IMG/VR virus record: IMGVR_UViG_3300045922_000028
Coordinates: 1 to 20,229 of that record
Reading direction: 5' to 3' (one strand)
Source: a virus
DNA: 20,229 bases
Of this stretch, positions 5,955 through 12,895 are shown piece after piece (the first letter of the stretch is position 1; each line of letters starts with the position of its first letter). The notes beneath the pieces were generated by a model. That model worked only from the letters and a program-made list of their open reading frames with translations. It did no database searches and had not been told where the DNA came from. Position numbers and translations under genes: made by a program.

Positions 5955-7589
5955 TCAGCGCCTCACCCGAACCTGGCCGTCAGGCGTGCGAAACATCGTG
6001 CCCGGCGGGAGGGCTCGCGCTTCCGCAGCCGAGGTAACGGCGACCGGACCACCCTGAAGAGGCCGGCTGTCGATTCCTGCTCGCTGAACACGAGCATACA
6101 CGTCAGGAGGAAGGGCCTTTCTCAGCGTGTCTCCGGGACCAAACAGCTTGTCGAGTTGGTCAACCGCAAACAGGTTGGCCTCCACGTCCTGCGTGGGATC
6201 GGTCGCCATGTTCAGGAAGAACTGAAGTTCGACGTTCGAGTTCATTTGCTGCGCCGACATGCCAGTTACCTGCTTCAACTGCGCGATGATGGCCGGACGG
6301 AGGCTGTTCACCCGTTCCCGGAGCCGCTGGTCCTCCGAACCCAACGCACGGCCTACCCTCTGGCCGATACCAGTTCCCGCAACGTAGTTCCGCACGTTGG
6401 ACACGAGGCCGCGTTCCGCACTGGGAGCAAAACCTCTCCGGTCGAGGCTTGCGTAGGTTGTCGCCAAACCGGAAAGAGTTTCGCCAAGGCGGGCTCTGGC
6501 TTCAGCCCTTGAGCCGTCGTCTTCCTTGCCAGCGGCGCCTCTAGGTGCTGCCACGGGCCTGGGCGGGGCATCCGGCGTTACGGCCAGACGGCGAGCACCA
6601 CCTTGGCCCCCGAGAACCTTCGGAACATACGCCCGCGTTTCCGCGGGAAGCTGGCTTAGCCAGTTATCCCCACCACGCTGGATCGCCTGCCGGACTGCTG
6701 CGGGACCAGCGTTGTAAGCCGCTACAGCACGTTCGATGTCCCCGAACTGCCGCAGCATCTCGTTGAAATACGCTTCCCCGAGCGCCCGGTTATATTCCGG
6801 ATCGGTGCGGTAACGGTTTTCATCAAACGGCAGGCCAGCCAAGGCAGCGGCTTCGGGAGCAGTGCCGGGCATGACCTGCGCGATACCGATTGCCCCGGCG
6901 GACGAAGTAAGCGGGCGGCCGTTGGCGTCAAACTGACGCCCGCCGCTCTCGACAGTCAGCATACGCTGGAAAACGGAACGCGGGTCTCTTGGAACAGACG
7001 GCGCACGGTCAACCTGGAACAGTTCCGTGCCACCGCCACCGCGGCGGATCGCGGCTGTGGTCGGGGGGAGTTTGATCTGCGACCAATACTCCACCGCCTT
7101 CTGCCGATCGCCGCCAAAAATCTCGGTCAGGCGCTCGATAAGCTGAATGTCGGCAGACGGTGAAACACTCTGCGGAGCCTCAAAAACCGACTCGACCGTC
7201 CCATCCTCGCCCACACGAACAAGATTGGTGCCGACCTTCATAAGCTGCGGGCCGGGAGGGCGAAGCGCATTGCGTGCGGCTACGGCCTGCTCGGGGCCTT
7301 CCTGAAACAGAAAAGCGAAAGCTTCTTCGTCGTTGGGGTTGGCAGCCAGACGGGCACGGGCCTGCCGGACCTGCTCGGCTCGCTCCATCTGCTGGCGGCG
7401 AGTCATCTCGGTTCGGTAGACCGGCTCGACGCCCCCTGCCATGGCAAAGGCGTCGGCTACTGTGCCAAGCTTCTCCAGGAAGTTCCTTTTCGGGCGCGCC
7501 TGTCGCACGGGCGGCAGGTTGAGACCCGGCATCTGCGGCATTTGCGGAAGGGGCGAGGTCAGCACGCTGCCGAGGTAGTTTTCAGGCAC
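5955..7589 (-). CDS. Ejection (internal virion) protein with lytic transglycosylase (SLT) domain
   Basis: This encodes 544 residues; the start is a GTG that overlaps the end of the previous gene by eight bases. Residues about 206-325 form an SLT domain: the catalytic Glu is Glu214 in TVESGG, followed by GIAQVMPGT (235-243), AAYNAGP (290-296) and a Tyr-Val at 321-322. SLT enzymes cleave the glycan strand of peptidoglycan to form 1,6-anhydro ends. In a virion protein this opens a local hole for DNA entry, as in T7 gp16. The flanking N- and C-terminal parts are Pro/Arg/Ala-rich with no other motif; the C-terminus ends in a short Gly/Arg segment. There is no signal peptide, which argues against a host cell-wall enzyme. 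Its place between the gp7-like gene and the 729-residue gene corresponds to P22 gene 20. The enzyme domain is secure; packaging in the virion is inferred. Confidence 0.88.
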   Translation of the reverse strand: MPENYLGSVLTSPLPQMPQMPGLNLPPVRQARPKRNFLEKLGTVADAFAMAGGVEPVYRTEMTRRQQMERAEQVRQARARLAANPNDEEAFAFLFQEGPEQAVAARNALRPPGPQLMKVGTNLVRVGEDGTVESVFEAPQSVSPSADIQLIERLTEIFGGDRQKAVEYWSQIKLPPTTAAIRRGGGGTELFQVDRAPSVPRDPRSVFQRMLTVESGGRQFDANGRPLTSSAGAIGIAQVMPGTAPEAAALAGLPFDENRYRTDPEYNRALGEAYFNEMLRQFGDIERAVAAYNAGPAAVRQAIQRGGDNWLSQLPAETRAYVPKVLGGQGGARRLAVTPDAPPRPVAAPRGAAGKEDDGSRAEARARLGETLSGLATTYASLDRRGFAPSAERGLVSNVRNYVAGTGIGQRVGRALGSEDQRLRERVNSLRPAIIAQLKQVTGMSAQQMNSNVELQFFLNMATDPTQDVEANLFAVDQLDKLFGPGDTLRKALPPDVYARVQRAGIDSRPLQGGPVAVTSAAEARALPPGTMFRTPDGQVRVRR

Positions 7590-8277
7590 GGGACACGTCC
7601 AGCTTGGAGTAATCCACCGTCAGGAAACCGTTTTCAAGCGGGCCAAGCGCCTCGGGACGCAGGACCGCAACCTCGTTGGCCAGCACGCCGATATGCTCCC
7701 GGTCGTCTCCCCTGTAAGTGAAACGATAGACGCCAAGGCCGTCCGGCTTCGTGTCGATCAGTTCGATGTTATCCTTGGCCCGCGGGTCCGACAGCGTTGC
7801 AAGACCGCCAGCCACTTGACCGATCTGCCCGAGCGTGCCGAGGAAGCCCGAGAGACCACCCGTCTTCCTGTTTTGCGATCCGACATTGGCAATAAGCTGG
7901 CCGGCCCCCAGGCCGCCTTGCAGCCCGACTTGCGAGCCCTGCAACAGATTGCCGAGGTAGTTCTGATAGGAGCCCTGCGCCAGTTGGCCGGCGCGCGTCT
8001 GAAGCCCCCGAAGGGTCGAACCGGACTGAAGAAGGCCACGGGCCGCAGCCGATCCGCTGACGCCGCGCATGGCCTCACCAAAGATGTTCTGGTAGCCAGT
8101 GGACCGCTTGAAGTTATCGAAACCCGCGCCGCCGTCTTCGCCCGTCAAGGCGTTCATATAGGCGCCAAGGCCCTGGGAGCCCTGCGCGGCAAGTTGGGAA
8201 GCAACCGGCCTGAACGTGTCAGTAATATACTGATACTGAAGGTTGGTCGGCTTCCTCTTGGACTTCAAAAAACCCAT
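7582..8277 (-). CDS. gp7-sized ejection/DNA-transfer-like protein with C-terminal S74-type domain
   Basis: This encodes 231 residues, beginning MGFLKSKRK. Residues 70-160 are rich in Gly, Gln, Ser and Leu (GLLQGSQVGLQGGLGAGQ), like P22-type DNA-transfer proteins. From about residue 160 the sequence looks like a short S74 (intramolecular chaperone) domain: LSDPRAKDNI with Ser163 and Lys168 five residues apart, HIGVLANEV at 195-203, and VDYSKL at 221-226. In classical S74 proteins the Ser-Lys pair cleaves the chaperone off after the trimer folds. Here the domain is only about 68 residues, shorter than usual. Its size and position match P22 gene 7, so it may be an ejection protein that carries such a domain; a small fibre is the alternative. 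Its start lies 59 bases inside the end of the preceding gene. Confidence 0.75.
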   Translation of the reverse strand: MGFLKSKRKPTNLQYQYITDTFRPVASQLAAQGSQGLGAYMNALTGEDGGAGFDNFKRSTGYQNIFGEAMRGVSGSAAARGLLQSGSTLRGLQTRAGQLAQGSYQNYLGNLLQGSQVGLQGGLGAGQLIANVGSQNRKTGGLSGFLGTLGQIGQVAGGLATLSDPRAKDNIELIDTKPDGLGVYRFTYRGDDREHIGVLANEVAVLRPEALGPLENGFLTVDYSKLDVSRA

Positions 8278-8695
8278 AGCGCGCCTCGAACTTCTGGCGG
8301 GTCATGGAGAAATGCTCCTGCTGACCCTCTGCTGTGTCCGTCAAACCAAGAGACTTGAACCCCATCTGACGTGTAAACCACCGAGAAGCGCGATTGAACG
8401 CGGGCACCATTCCGACAATGGCGCGAGCCTGGCAAGCAACGAACATATACCGCAGCAAATCTACAGCCGTCAAGAAGGCTTCCGGCACACGATCAACCAT
8501 CAACCAATGGCCCTTGTAGATGCGATCGCCCACTTCCTCGAACATGAGAATGTTCCGACCGTCCGTTATGGCGACGTTAGCAGGATCGGCCAACCACACC
8601 GCCGCGTCGAAGCCCTCTTCCACCATACCAGCCATGTCCGGCTGGTCCACGCGCTCCTGAAGCGTTCTGGCGCATGTGAGAAAGGTGACGGTCAT
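8219..8695 (-). CDS. GNAT-like protein, positional counterpart of P22 gp14 / T7 gp13
   Basis: This encodes 158 residues from the ATG overlapping the stop of the fibre-like gene (ATGA). The frame is open further upstream, but that part overlaps the fibre gene and is not coding-like. Residues about 105-135 (AIVGMVPAFNRASRWFTRQMGFKSLGL) resemble the last part of a GNAT acetyltransferase fold, where a residue run like FTRQMGF closes the domain. A GNAT-like fold is also known in T7 gp13-type internal virion proteins. No clear acetyl-CoA loop (Q/RxxGxG/A) is seen, so activity is doubtful. It sits directly before the gp7-like gene, the place of gene 14 in P22. A role in assembling the ejection proteins is an inference. 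The last 19 residues are encoded by DNA that also codes the start of the next gene. Confidence 0.65.
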   Translation of the reverse strand: MTVTFLTCARTLQERVDQPDMAGMVEEGFDAAVWLADPANVAITDGRNILMFEEVGDRIYKGHWLMVDRVPEAFLTAVDLLRYMFVACQARAIVGMVPAFNRASRWFTRQMGFKSLGLTDTAEGQQEHFSMTRQKFEARYGFFEVQEEADQPSVSVYY

Positions 8696-9639
8696 GCGAT
8701 AAGCGCGTATGCAGTCTTGGTCCCCACACTTGTGGGCCAAGTGCCGGTGCCGCTGGGGGACACGCCCGCAGTCTTGACGCTGCGGCCAGTCATCATGCTG
8801 ACTCCCGTTCCTCCCACGACAGCCGCTGTTCCCACAACCGACTGAAGGTTGGTGACGGACCCCGTGAGAGTAGGGGTTTCCTCCGTGCGCCTGAAAGTCG
8901 CAAGAAGATTGGCGCCAACAATAGCTGTTAATAGGGTCCAAGCAAGGGAAGTAAGACTGACATTGACAGACAGCGCTGTTGCAACAGTAGATGTAGCAAA
9001 TGCCGCTGTTCCGCCTGAATACTCGTAAATGGCAATGGCTCCACCATCTACCTGTGAAGTTGGGTTTTGCGTGGCAGTTTCACCCACCCCCGCTACACGC
9101 CACGCAATAAGGTGGTCAGGGACGGTGGTATTGCTGTCGATATTGGTCCACCCTGAACTGAGTGTCGGGGGATTGGTGTTCGTCGAGTTCATTACGAACG
9201 CGACCAGAATATTCCCCGCCGTTGGCGCAGCATCCATGGTGATGCCGCCTGCAATGTTTGCAGTAGCAACAATTTTCTCTTGAACAAAAGTCACAGGTCC
9301 GCCTCCTCCGCCACCTGAACCGCTGGTTGCCGCCGTGATCCGGCCTTGCGCGTCAACAGTTAGATTCGTGTTCGTGTAACTTCCCGGCGTAACCGACGTG
9401 TTTGACAGATTGAATGTTCGGTTCGCGCTCAGGTTTCCGCCACCAGTGAGGCCGGTTCCGGCTGTCAGGACAATCGACTTGTCCGCCTTGCCGTCCACAT
9501 CGTCAGCCGTGCTGCTCTCATTGCCGAATAGCTGCTCCCACAGTCGCATGAACGTCGAGGTGGGAGTTCCGGTCTCGGGATCGACGATCGGCCTCTTGAT
9601 GTTGAGAGGGTCGATTCGGAGCCTCGGGGGCTTAGCCAT
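8692..9639 (-). CDS. Tail-fibre-like structural protein
   Basis: This encodes 315 residues. The N-terminal 40 residues (RPIVDPETGTPTSTFMRLWEQLF) look like the attachment segment seen in phage fibres. Residues about 58-107 contain the familiar fibre motif AGTGLTGGGNLSANRTFNL followed by a VDAQGRI element, then a Gly-rich linker of six glycines near residue 112. The rest (about 117-315) is Thr/Ser/Ala/Val-rich and probably a beta-sandwich or lectin-like head. Such proteins are usually trimers that project from the tail and bind receptors. It overlaps the gp10-C gene by eight bases upstream and the GNAT-like gene by four downstream. It may be the needle or a short side fibre; the sequence does not decide. 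Confidence 0.78.
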   Translation of the reverse strand: MAKPPRLRIDPLNIKRPIVDPETGTPTSTFMRLWEQLFGNESSTADDVDGKADKSIVLTAGTGLTGGGNLSANRTFNLSNTSVTPGSYTNTNLTVDAQGRITAATSGSGGGGGGPVTFVQEKIVATANIAGGITMDAAPTAGNILVAFVMNSTNTNPPTLSSGWTNIDSNTTVPDHLIAWRVAGVGETATQNPTSQVDGGAIAIYEYSGGTAAFATSTVATALSVNVSLTSLAWTLLTAIVGANLLATFRRTEETPTLTGSVTNLQSVVGTAAVVGGTGVSMMTGRSVKTAGVSPSGTGTWPTSVGTKTAYALIA

Positions 9640-10537
9640 CTTGCGTGTCTCCGTTCAGGCGCACATCCAGGCCGTCGATCCGAACAGTGGCGCCAGTATC
9701 CCGAAACTCGAAAATCCGCCCCGGCGCCCGAATGAGGCCGAGAGAACGCCACATGATTTCGGCGCTGTCTTCGCCGGCCGGAACGTCAATCGAGCCTTGG
9801 TCCTGAAACGACTTGCCGTTGTCGTCGCTGGTGTAGAGCGTGATGGCCGCCGGCACAAAAGCCGGGTTCCCGGTGTTGATAACGAGGAACACCGCATTGT
9901 TACGGACGGATTGGCGCATACGGGCCGGAACGCCACCCGAGACACGACGCTCGAAGTCTTCGGGCGGGTTTTCCTCGATCGGGCTGTCATCGAGGCCATT
10001 GTTCGGATCCAATGTCCACAGAAGGCCGAAATTGTCGTCGCCACCCACGACATTGGTAGCTGCGCCTCCGAGATAGTTGGCTTTGTCGATAGACAGCCAG
10101 TTGAGACCGAGATGCAGCCTCCATGTCGAGATACCCTTGTTGGCCCATGTGCTCCACGAGTTCGTGGTCAGATCGTAGACAAGGCTACTGCTCTCACCAA
10201 GGCGGAGCACATAGAAATCATGGCCATCAAGGCTGAAAGCCCAGGCACGGGCTTTGCGGATTTCCGGCTTTCCTATTACCGCTACCAGAACGGAAGCGTG
10301 CGACACACGGAAAGGAAAACTCCAAGATACCGTAAGCAGAGACGAAAGCTGCGACGTGTCTACTTGCAGCGTTGGCAAGTTGAAACAGGTAAGCAACGAA
10401 AAATGCGACAGATTTAGGTCCGGGTTTCCCTCGTTGAGAGAAAGAGCCGTAGCCTGTGACAGGTTTAGGCCCGGCTCCCCCTCATTGAGAGAAAGAGCCG
10501 TAGCCTGTGACGCCCTGATTTCAGGCGTGTCAGCCAT
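9632..10537 (-). CDS. C-terminal half of a split gp10-like neck protein, with N-terminal repeat array
   Basis: This encodes 301 residues. From about residue 97 the sequence reads as the second half of a P22 gp10-type (packaged-DNA stabilisation) protein: ARAWAFSLDGHDFYVLRLG with a V-Y-D-L-T-T-x-S-W strand, and near the end TLYTSDDNGKSF and WRSLGLIRAPGRIFEF, typical closing beta-propeller blades. In P22 the protein closes the tail channel under the portal after packaging. The matching first half is the 423-residue gene two genes upstream. Residues 10-96 are different: about five units of 17-18 residues starting S-Q or S-H, of which the first two are nearly identical. The start ATG overlaps the previous stop (TAATG). 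The gp10 link is by motif and gene order; the repeat region has no assigned role. Confidence 0.75.
   Translation of the reverse strand: MADTPEIRASQATALSLNEGEPGLNLSQATALSLNEGNPDLNLSHFSLLTCFNLPTLQVDTSQLSSLLTVSWSFPFRVSHASVLVAVIGKPEIRKARAWAFSLDGHDFYVLRLGESSSLVYDLTTNSWSTWANKGISTWRLHLGLNWLSIDKANYLGGAATNVVGGDDNFGLLWTLDPNNGLDDSPIEENPPEDFERRVSGGVPARMRQSVRNNAVFLVINTGNPAFVPAAITLYTSDDNGKSFQDQGSIDVPAGEDSAEIMWRSLGLIRAPGRIFEFRDTGATVRIDGLDVRLNGDTQDG
10250..10510 (-). repeat. Array of about five 17-18-residue units in the gp10-C-like protein
   Basis: Units begin with Ser-Gln or Ser-His followed by alternating hydrophobic residues: SQATALSLNEGEPGLNL, SQATALSLNEGNPDLNL, SHFSLLTCFNLP..., SQLSSLLTVSWSFPFRV and SHASVLVAVIGKPEIRK. 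The first two are a 51-base tandem duplication (10460-10510 and 10409-10459) with only a few base differences; the others are strongly diverged. The array is bracketed by PEIRA at the protein's start and PEIRKA at its end. It could form a stacked beta structure. Confidence 0.75.
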
Positions 10538-11622
10538 TAGACCGTCCGGTCGATCTTCAGATTCATCGCATCAACAGCGGTCGGGGTCCAGGGCGCACTG
10601 GTGGCGGGGTCTTCCTCGAAAATGTCGAACCAATAGGTGAAAGCGGTCGTAACTGGACGATCCGCGCCAGCCTGTTCGTCAGACCCACTAATCACCGACA
10701 CCTGAAGGTTGCCATCGCCGCCGTCGATCTTGCGAGACCGTTGAACCGTCATGACACCCCGGACACTGGTGATGTCGGGGGGCAGATTTGTCAGGGTGCA
10801 AACATAGGCGTCGGGCGGAGTGTTGTCGGCGGAGATGTATTGCGTGGCGTCCAACGGCGGGCTGTTGTCCAACAGATTCCACCCAGTTGAACCCGTCGAA
10901 GGCGCCCAGTTAAGAACAACATCGCCGTCGGGAACGAGGTTGACGACAAACACGGACCCAAGAAAGTCATTGTTGTAGGTGCCGGTGTTGTTCCACACCA
11001 CGAGGTCTTTAATATACATTTGAGCGAAATTACCGGTCGCCCCGGAAAAATGTTCAAGCCACTCTACTTGAGCAATACTACCAGCAGCACCTTGGTTATC
11101 TACACCTGTAAGGTTCAAAACCGTTACGCCGTCAACGCGGATTTCTACAGAACCCGCAACAGAATCAGGGGTGGCTTTGATTTCAATGTGCTGCCATGCG
11201 TTTGCCACAAGAACGGGTCCGGCTGTTTCTCCAATCAAGGTTGTGTTTACGGCCCCGCGAAATACTCGAATACCCCCGTCAGTTCGAACATGAACAGTCA
11301 TGATAGTTTGGTTTATGTTATTAGCAAACCGGATAGCGGGGCCCCTACCTGTGGAAACAGGAAGATTTTCCATCCAAAGCCTAAAACCGTTCCCGACAGT
11401 TGAAAACGACCCCGAAAGCGCTTTTCTCACCCAATTCCCGCCCCCGATCCCCATACGAAGGACACGCCCGCTGGCTGTCGGCTCAGGGTCGTTGACAATA
11501 GAAGGCCGGACATTGGACGGGTTGCCGTCTGATATGCCTGCAACTTCAGCATACGCCCCGTTCCGCATAAACAGAGTGTTCGTGCCATACATCGAAAAGT
11601 TATCCATCCACTCAATAGCCAT
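10537..11622 (-). CDS. Lectin-like (LamG/concanavalin-type) structural protein
   Basis: This encodes 361 residues from an ATG one base after the stop of the gp10-N gene, with AAAGG upstream. Residues about 50-230 read as a jellyroll: FRLWMENLPV, GGIRVFRGAVNTTLIGET, AWQHIEIKATPDSVAGSVEIRVDG, and YIKDLVVWNNTGTYNNDFLG. The W-x-H-I-E pattern and the strand with a D-G turn are typical of concanavalin/LamG-like domains in phage particles. The remainder (about 235-361) has a second beta-rich region ending FDIFEEDPATSAPWT. It may bind a surface sugar or decorate the tail. It separates the two halves of the gp10-like protein. No catalytic motif is seen. The fold is likely; the role is inferred. Confidence 0.72.
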   Translation of the reverse strand: MAIEWMDNFSMYGTNTLFMRNGAYAEVAGISDGNPSNVRPSIVNDPEPTASGRVLRMGIGGGNWVRKALSGSFSTVGNGFRLWMENLPVSTGRGPAIRFANNINQTIMTVHVRTDGGIRVFRGAVNTTLIGETAGPVLVANAWQHIEIKATPDSVAGSVEIRVDGVTVLNLTGVDNQGAAGSIAQVEWLEHFSGATGNFAQMYIKDLVVWNNTGTYNNDFLGSVFVVNLVPDGDVVLNWAPSTGSTGWNLLDNSPPLDATQYISADNTPPDAYVCTLTNLPPDITSVRGVMTVQRSRKIDGGDGNLQVSVISGSDEQAGADRPVTTAFTYWFDIFEEDPATSAPWTPTAVDAMNLKIDRTV

Positions 11623-11623
11623 A

Positions 11624-12895
11624 TCAAAGCACCTTTGCCAGTCTGAGAGCGGTTCGGATTCTTTCCTCTACGCTGTTGTCCGAAATGCGCTGCGGCGCAC
11701 CACCCGAAATGGCATACACCACCCCGTCGCTATCCGCAACGATGATGGTGTCCTTGATCTGTGCGTCTGTGCCCTCGACGGTGCCACGATCAAAGACCTG
11801 GCCCTGCACCCGGAGAAACGGAACTTCGAAATCTCCGGTTGGATACCAGACTTCCGTGGTTTTCTCTCCAAGAAGCCAGAATTGGTCTCCAACGACCCGA
11901 ACAGCAAACAGGGGGTCGGGCGACCTTTCGGCCGTGGCAAAGTTCAAGGGCCGGATGAACGTCTCGCCGGGCTCGATCCAAAAGAACCGCCCGTTGAAAC
12001 CGCTCACATTCGTCGTCTTCGGAACCACAATGACATATCCGGCAACGAAAGCCACGCTGACAGGCGCCAGATCGTCAGGCATGTCCACAGTCGTCAGATA
12101 GGGCGACCCGCCTCCCGTAAGCGTAGCCGCGCCCCAGGAGATGTTTGCGCCCGTCTCCGTCGTCGTGATACCGTTTCCGGGAGCGCCGACATCTCGCGCC
12201 TGCACTCGAAGCGTGAGGGTTGTTGAAGACCGGCCGAGAACGGTCGGATGCTCCACCAACAACGTGGAATACTGCGTGCCAGCGTCCCCATCGTTGTTTA
12301 TGGCCGCTCGCATATTGTCGAGAGACACAACATTCGAGCCGCCAAGCTGCACCAGCCACGGATTGGCTGAAGTGCCAGCAGGCGTTCCGGCGTTTACACT
12401 GGCGTTGGTCCACTGATAATACACGCCGCCGATCTCGATGACATCGTTGTTCTGAATCGCCCCCGCAGCCGACAGAACTCCAAGCGCGTATCCGTTTTCC
12501 GTGTAGAGCCAGAGCGTCGTGCCGTCGGCAACGTAACAGAACTCAGGCGTTCCGGAGCCAAGAGCCGAAGTGATAGCAATGCTCGGAAAGCCATCCGGGT
12601 TCCCCGCAATGCCGGAACCAATGAAGGTAACGATGTTCGTCGGGTCCAGCCGGTATAACTCCTGCCCCGAGACGATAAACAGCGCGCCGCCAAAGCTACC
12701 TGGCTCGCTGAACAGCGCACGAATCGGGCCTTCTCCGACACTGACAAACCGTCGGTTGGAAGGCCGCGACAGGATCGCGGTCCCCTCCTTCAAGTTCGTC
12801 GGGTTGGCTTCCAGATAGCGGTTGCGGAGCGGAATGAAGGGCTCACCCGCTACACTACGCCGCCAGTCGGTGTTCCAGAGATTAACGGTTACCAC
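11624..12895 (-). CDS. N-terminal half of a split gp10-like neck protein
   Basis: This encodes 423 residues with a GTG start that overlaps the gp4-like gene by seven bases. The beginning (LRNRYLEANP, KEGTAILSRPSNRRF) and later elements (VRVVGDQFWLLGEKTTEVWYPTGD at about 333-354, PFLRVQGQVFDRGTVEGT at 359-376, GVVYAISGGAPQRISDNSVEERI at 391-413) follow the pattern of P22 gp10-type packaged-DNA stabilisation proteins. It stops at residue 423, just where the next blade (found in the later 301-residue gene) should begin. Residues about 142-266 seem to be an inserted beta domain of a kind seen in other phage tail proteins (DNMRAAINNDGDAGTQYS, GAPGNGITTTET, WGAATLTGG). The protein should sit in the neck below the gp4-like adaptor. 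Confident for the family; the split is read from motifs. Confidence 0.8.
   Translation of the reverse strand: MVTVNLWNTDWRRSVAGEPFIPLRNRYLEANPTNLKEGTAILSRPSNRRFVSVGEGPIRALFSEPGSFGGALFIVSGQELYRLDPTNIVTFIGSGIAGNPDGFPSIAITSALGSGTPEFCYVADGTTLWLYTENGYALGVLSAAGAIQNNDVIEIGGVYYQWTNASVNAGTPAGTSANPWLVQLGGSNVVSLDNMRAAINNDGDAGTQYSTLLVEHPTVLGRSSTTLTLRVQARDVGAPGNGITTTETGANISWGAATLTGGGSPYLTTVDMPDDLAPVSVAFVAGYVIVVPKTTNVSGFNGRFFWIEPGETFIRPLNFATAERSPDPLFAVRVVGDQFWLLGEKTTEVWYPTGDFEVPFLRVQGQVFDRGTVEGTDAQIKDTIIVADSDGVVYAISGGAPQRISDNSVEERIRTALRLAKVL

Noticed and set aside
8696-8941. An upstream extension of the GNAT-like protein
   Set aside because: It is His/Cys/Arg-rich, overlaps the fibre gene out of frame, and lacks coding character; the ATG at 8695 overlaps the preceding stop.
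9632-11622. A frameshift or sequencing error as the cause of the split gp10-like gene
   Set aside because: The halves are separated by a complete 361-residue gene with its own ribosome site and fold-like sequence, so a single base error cannot explain it.
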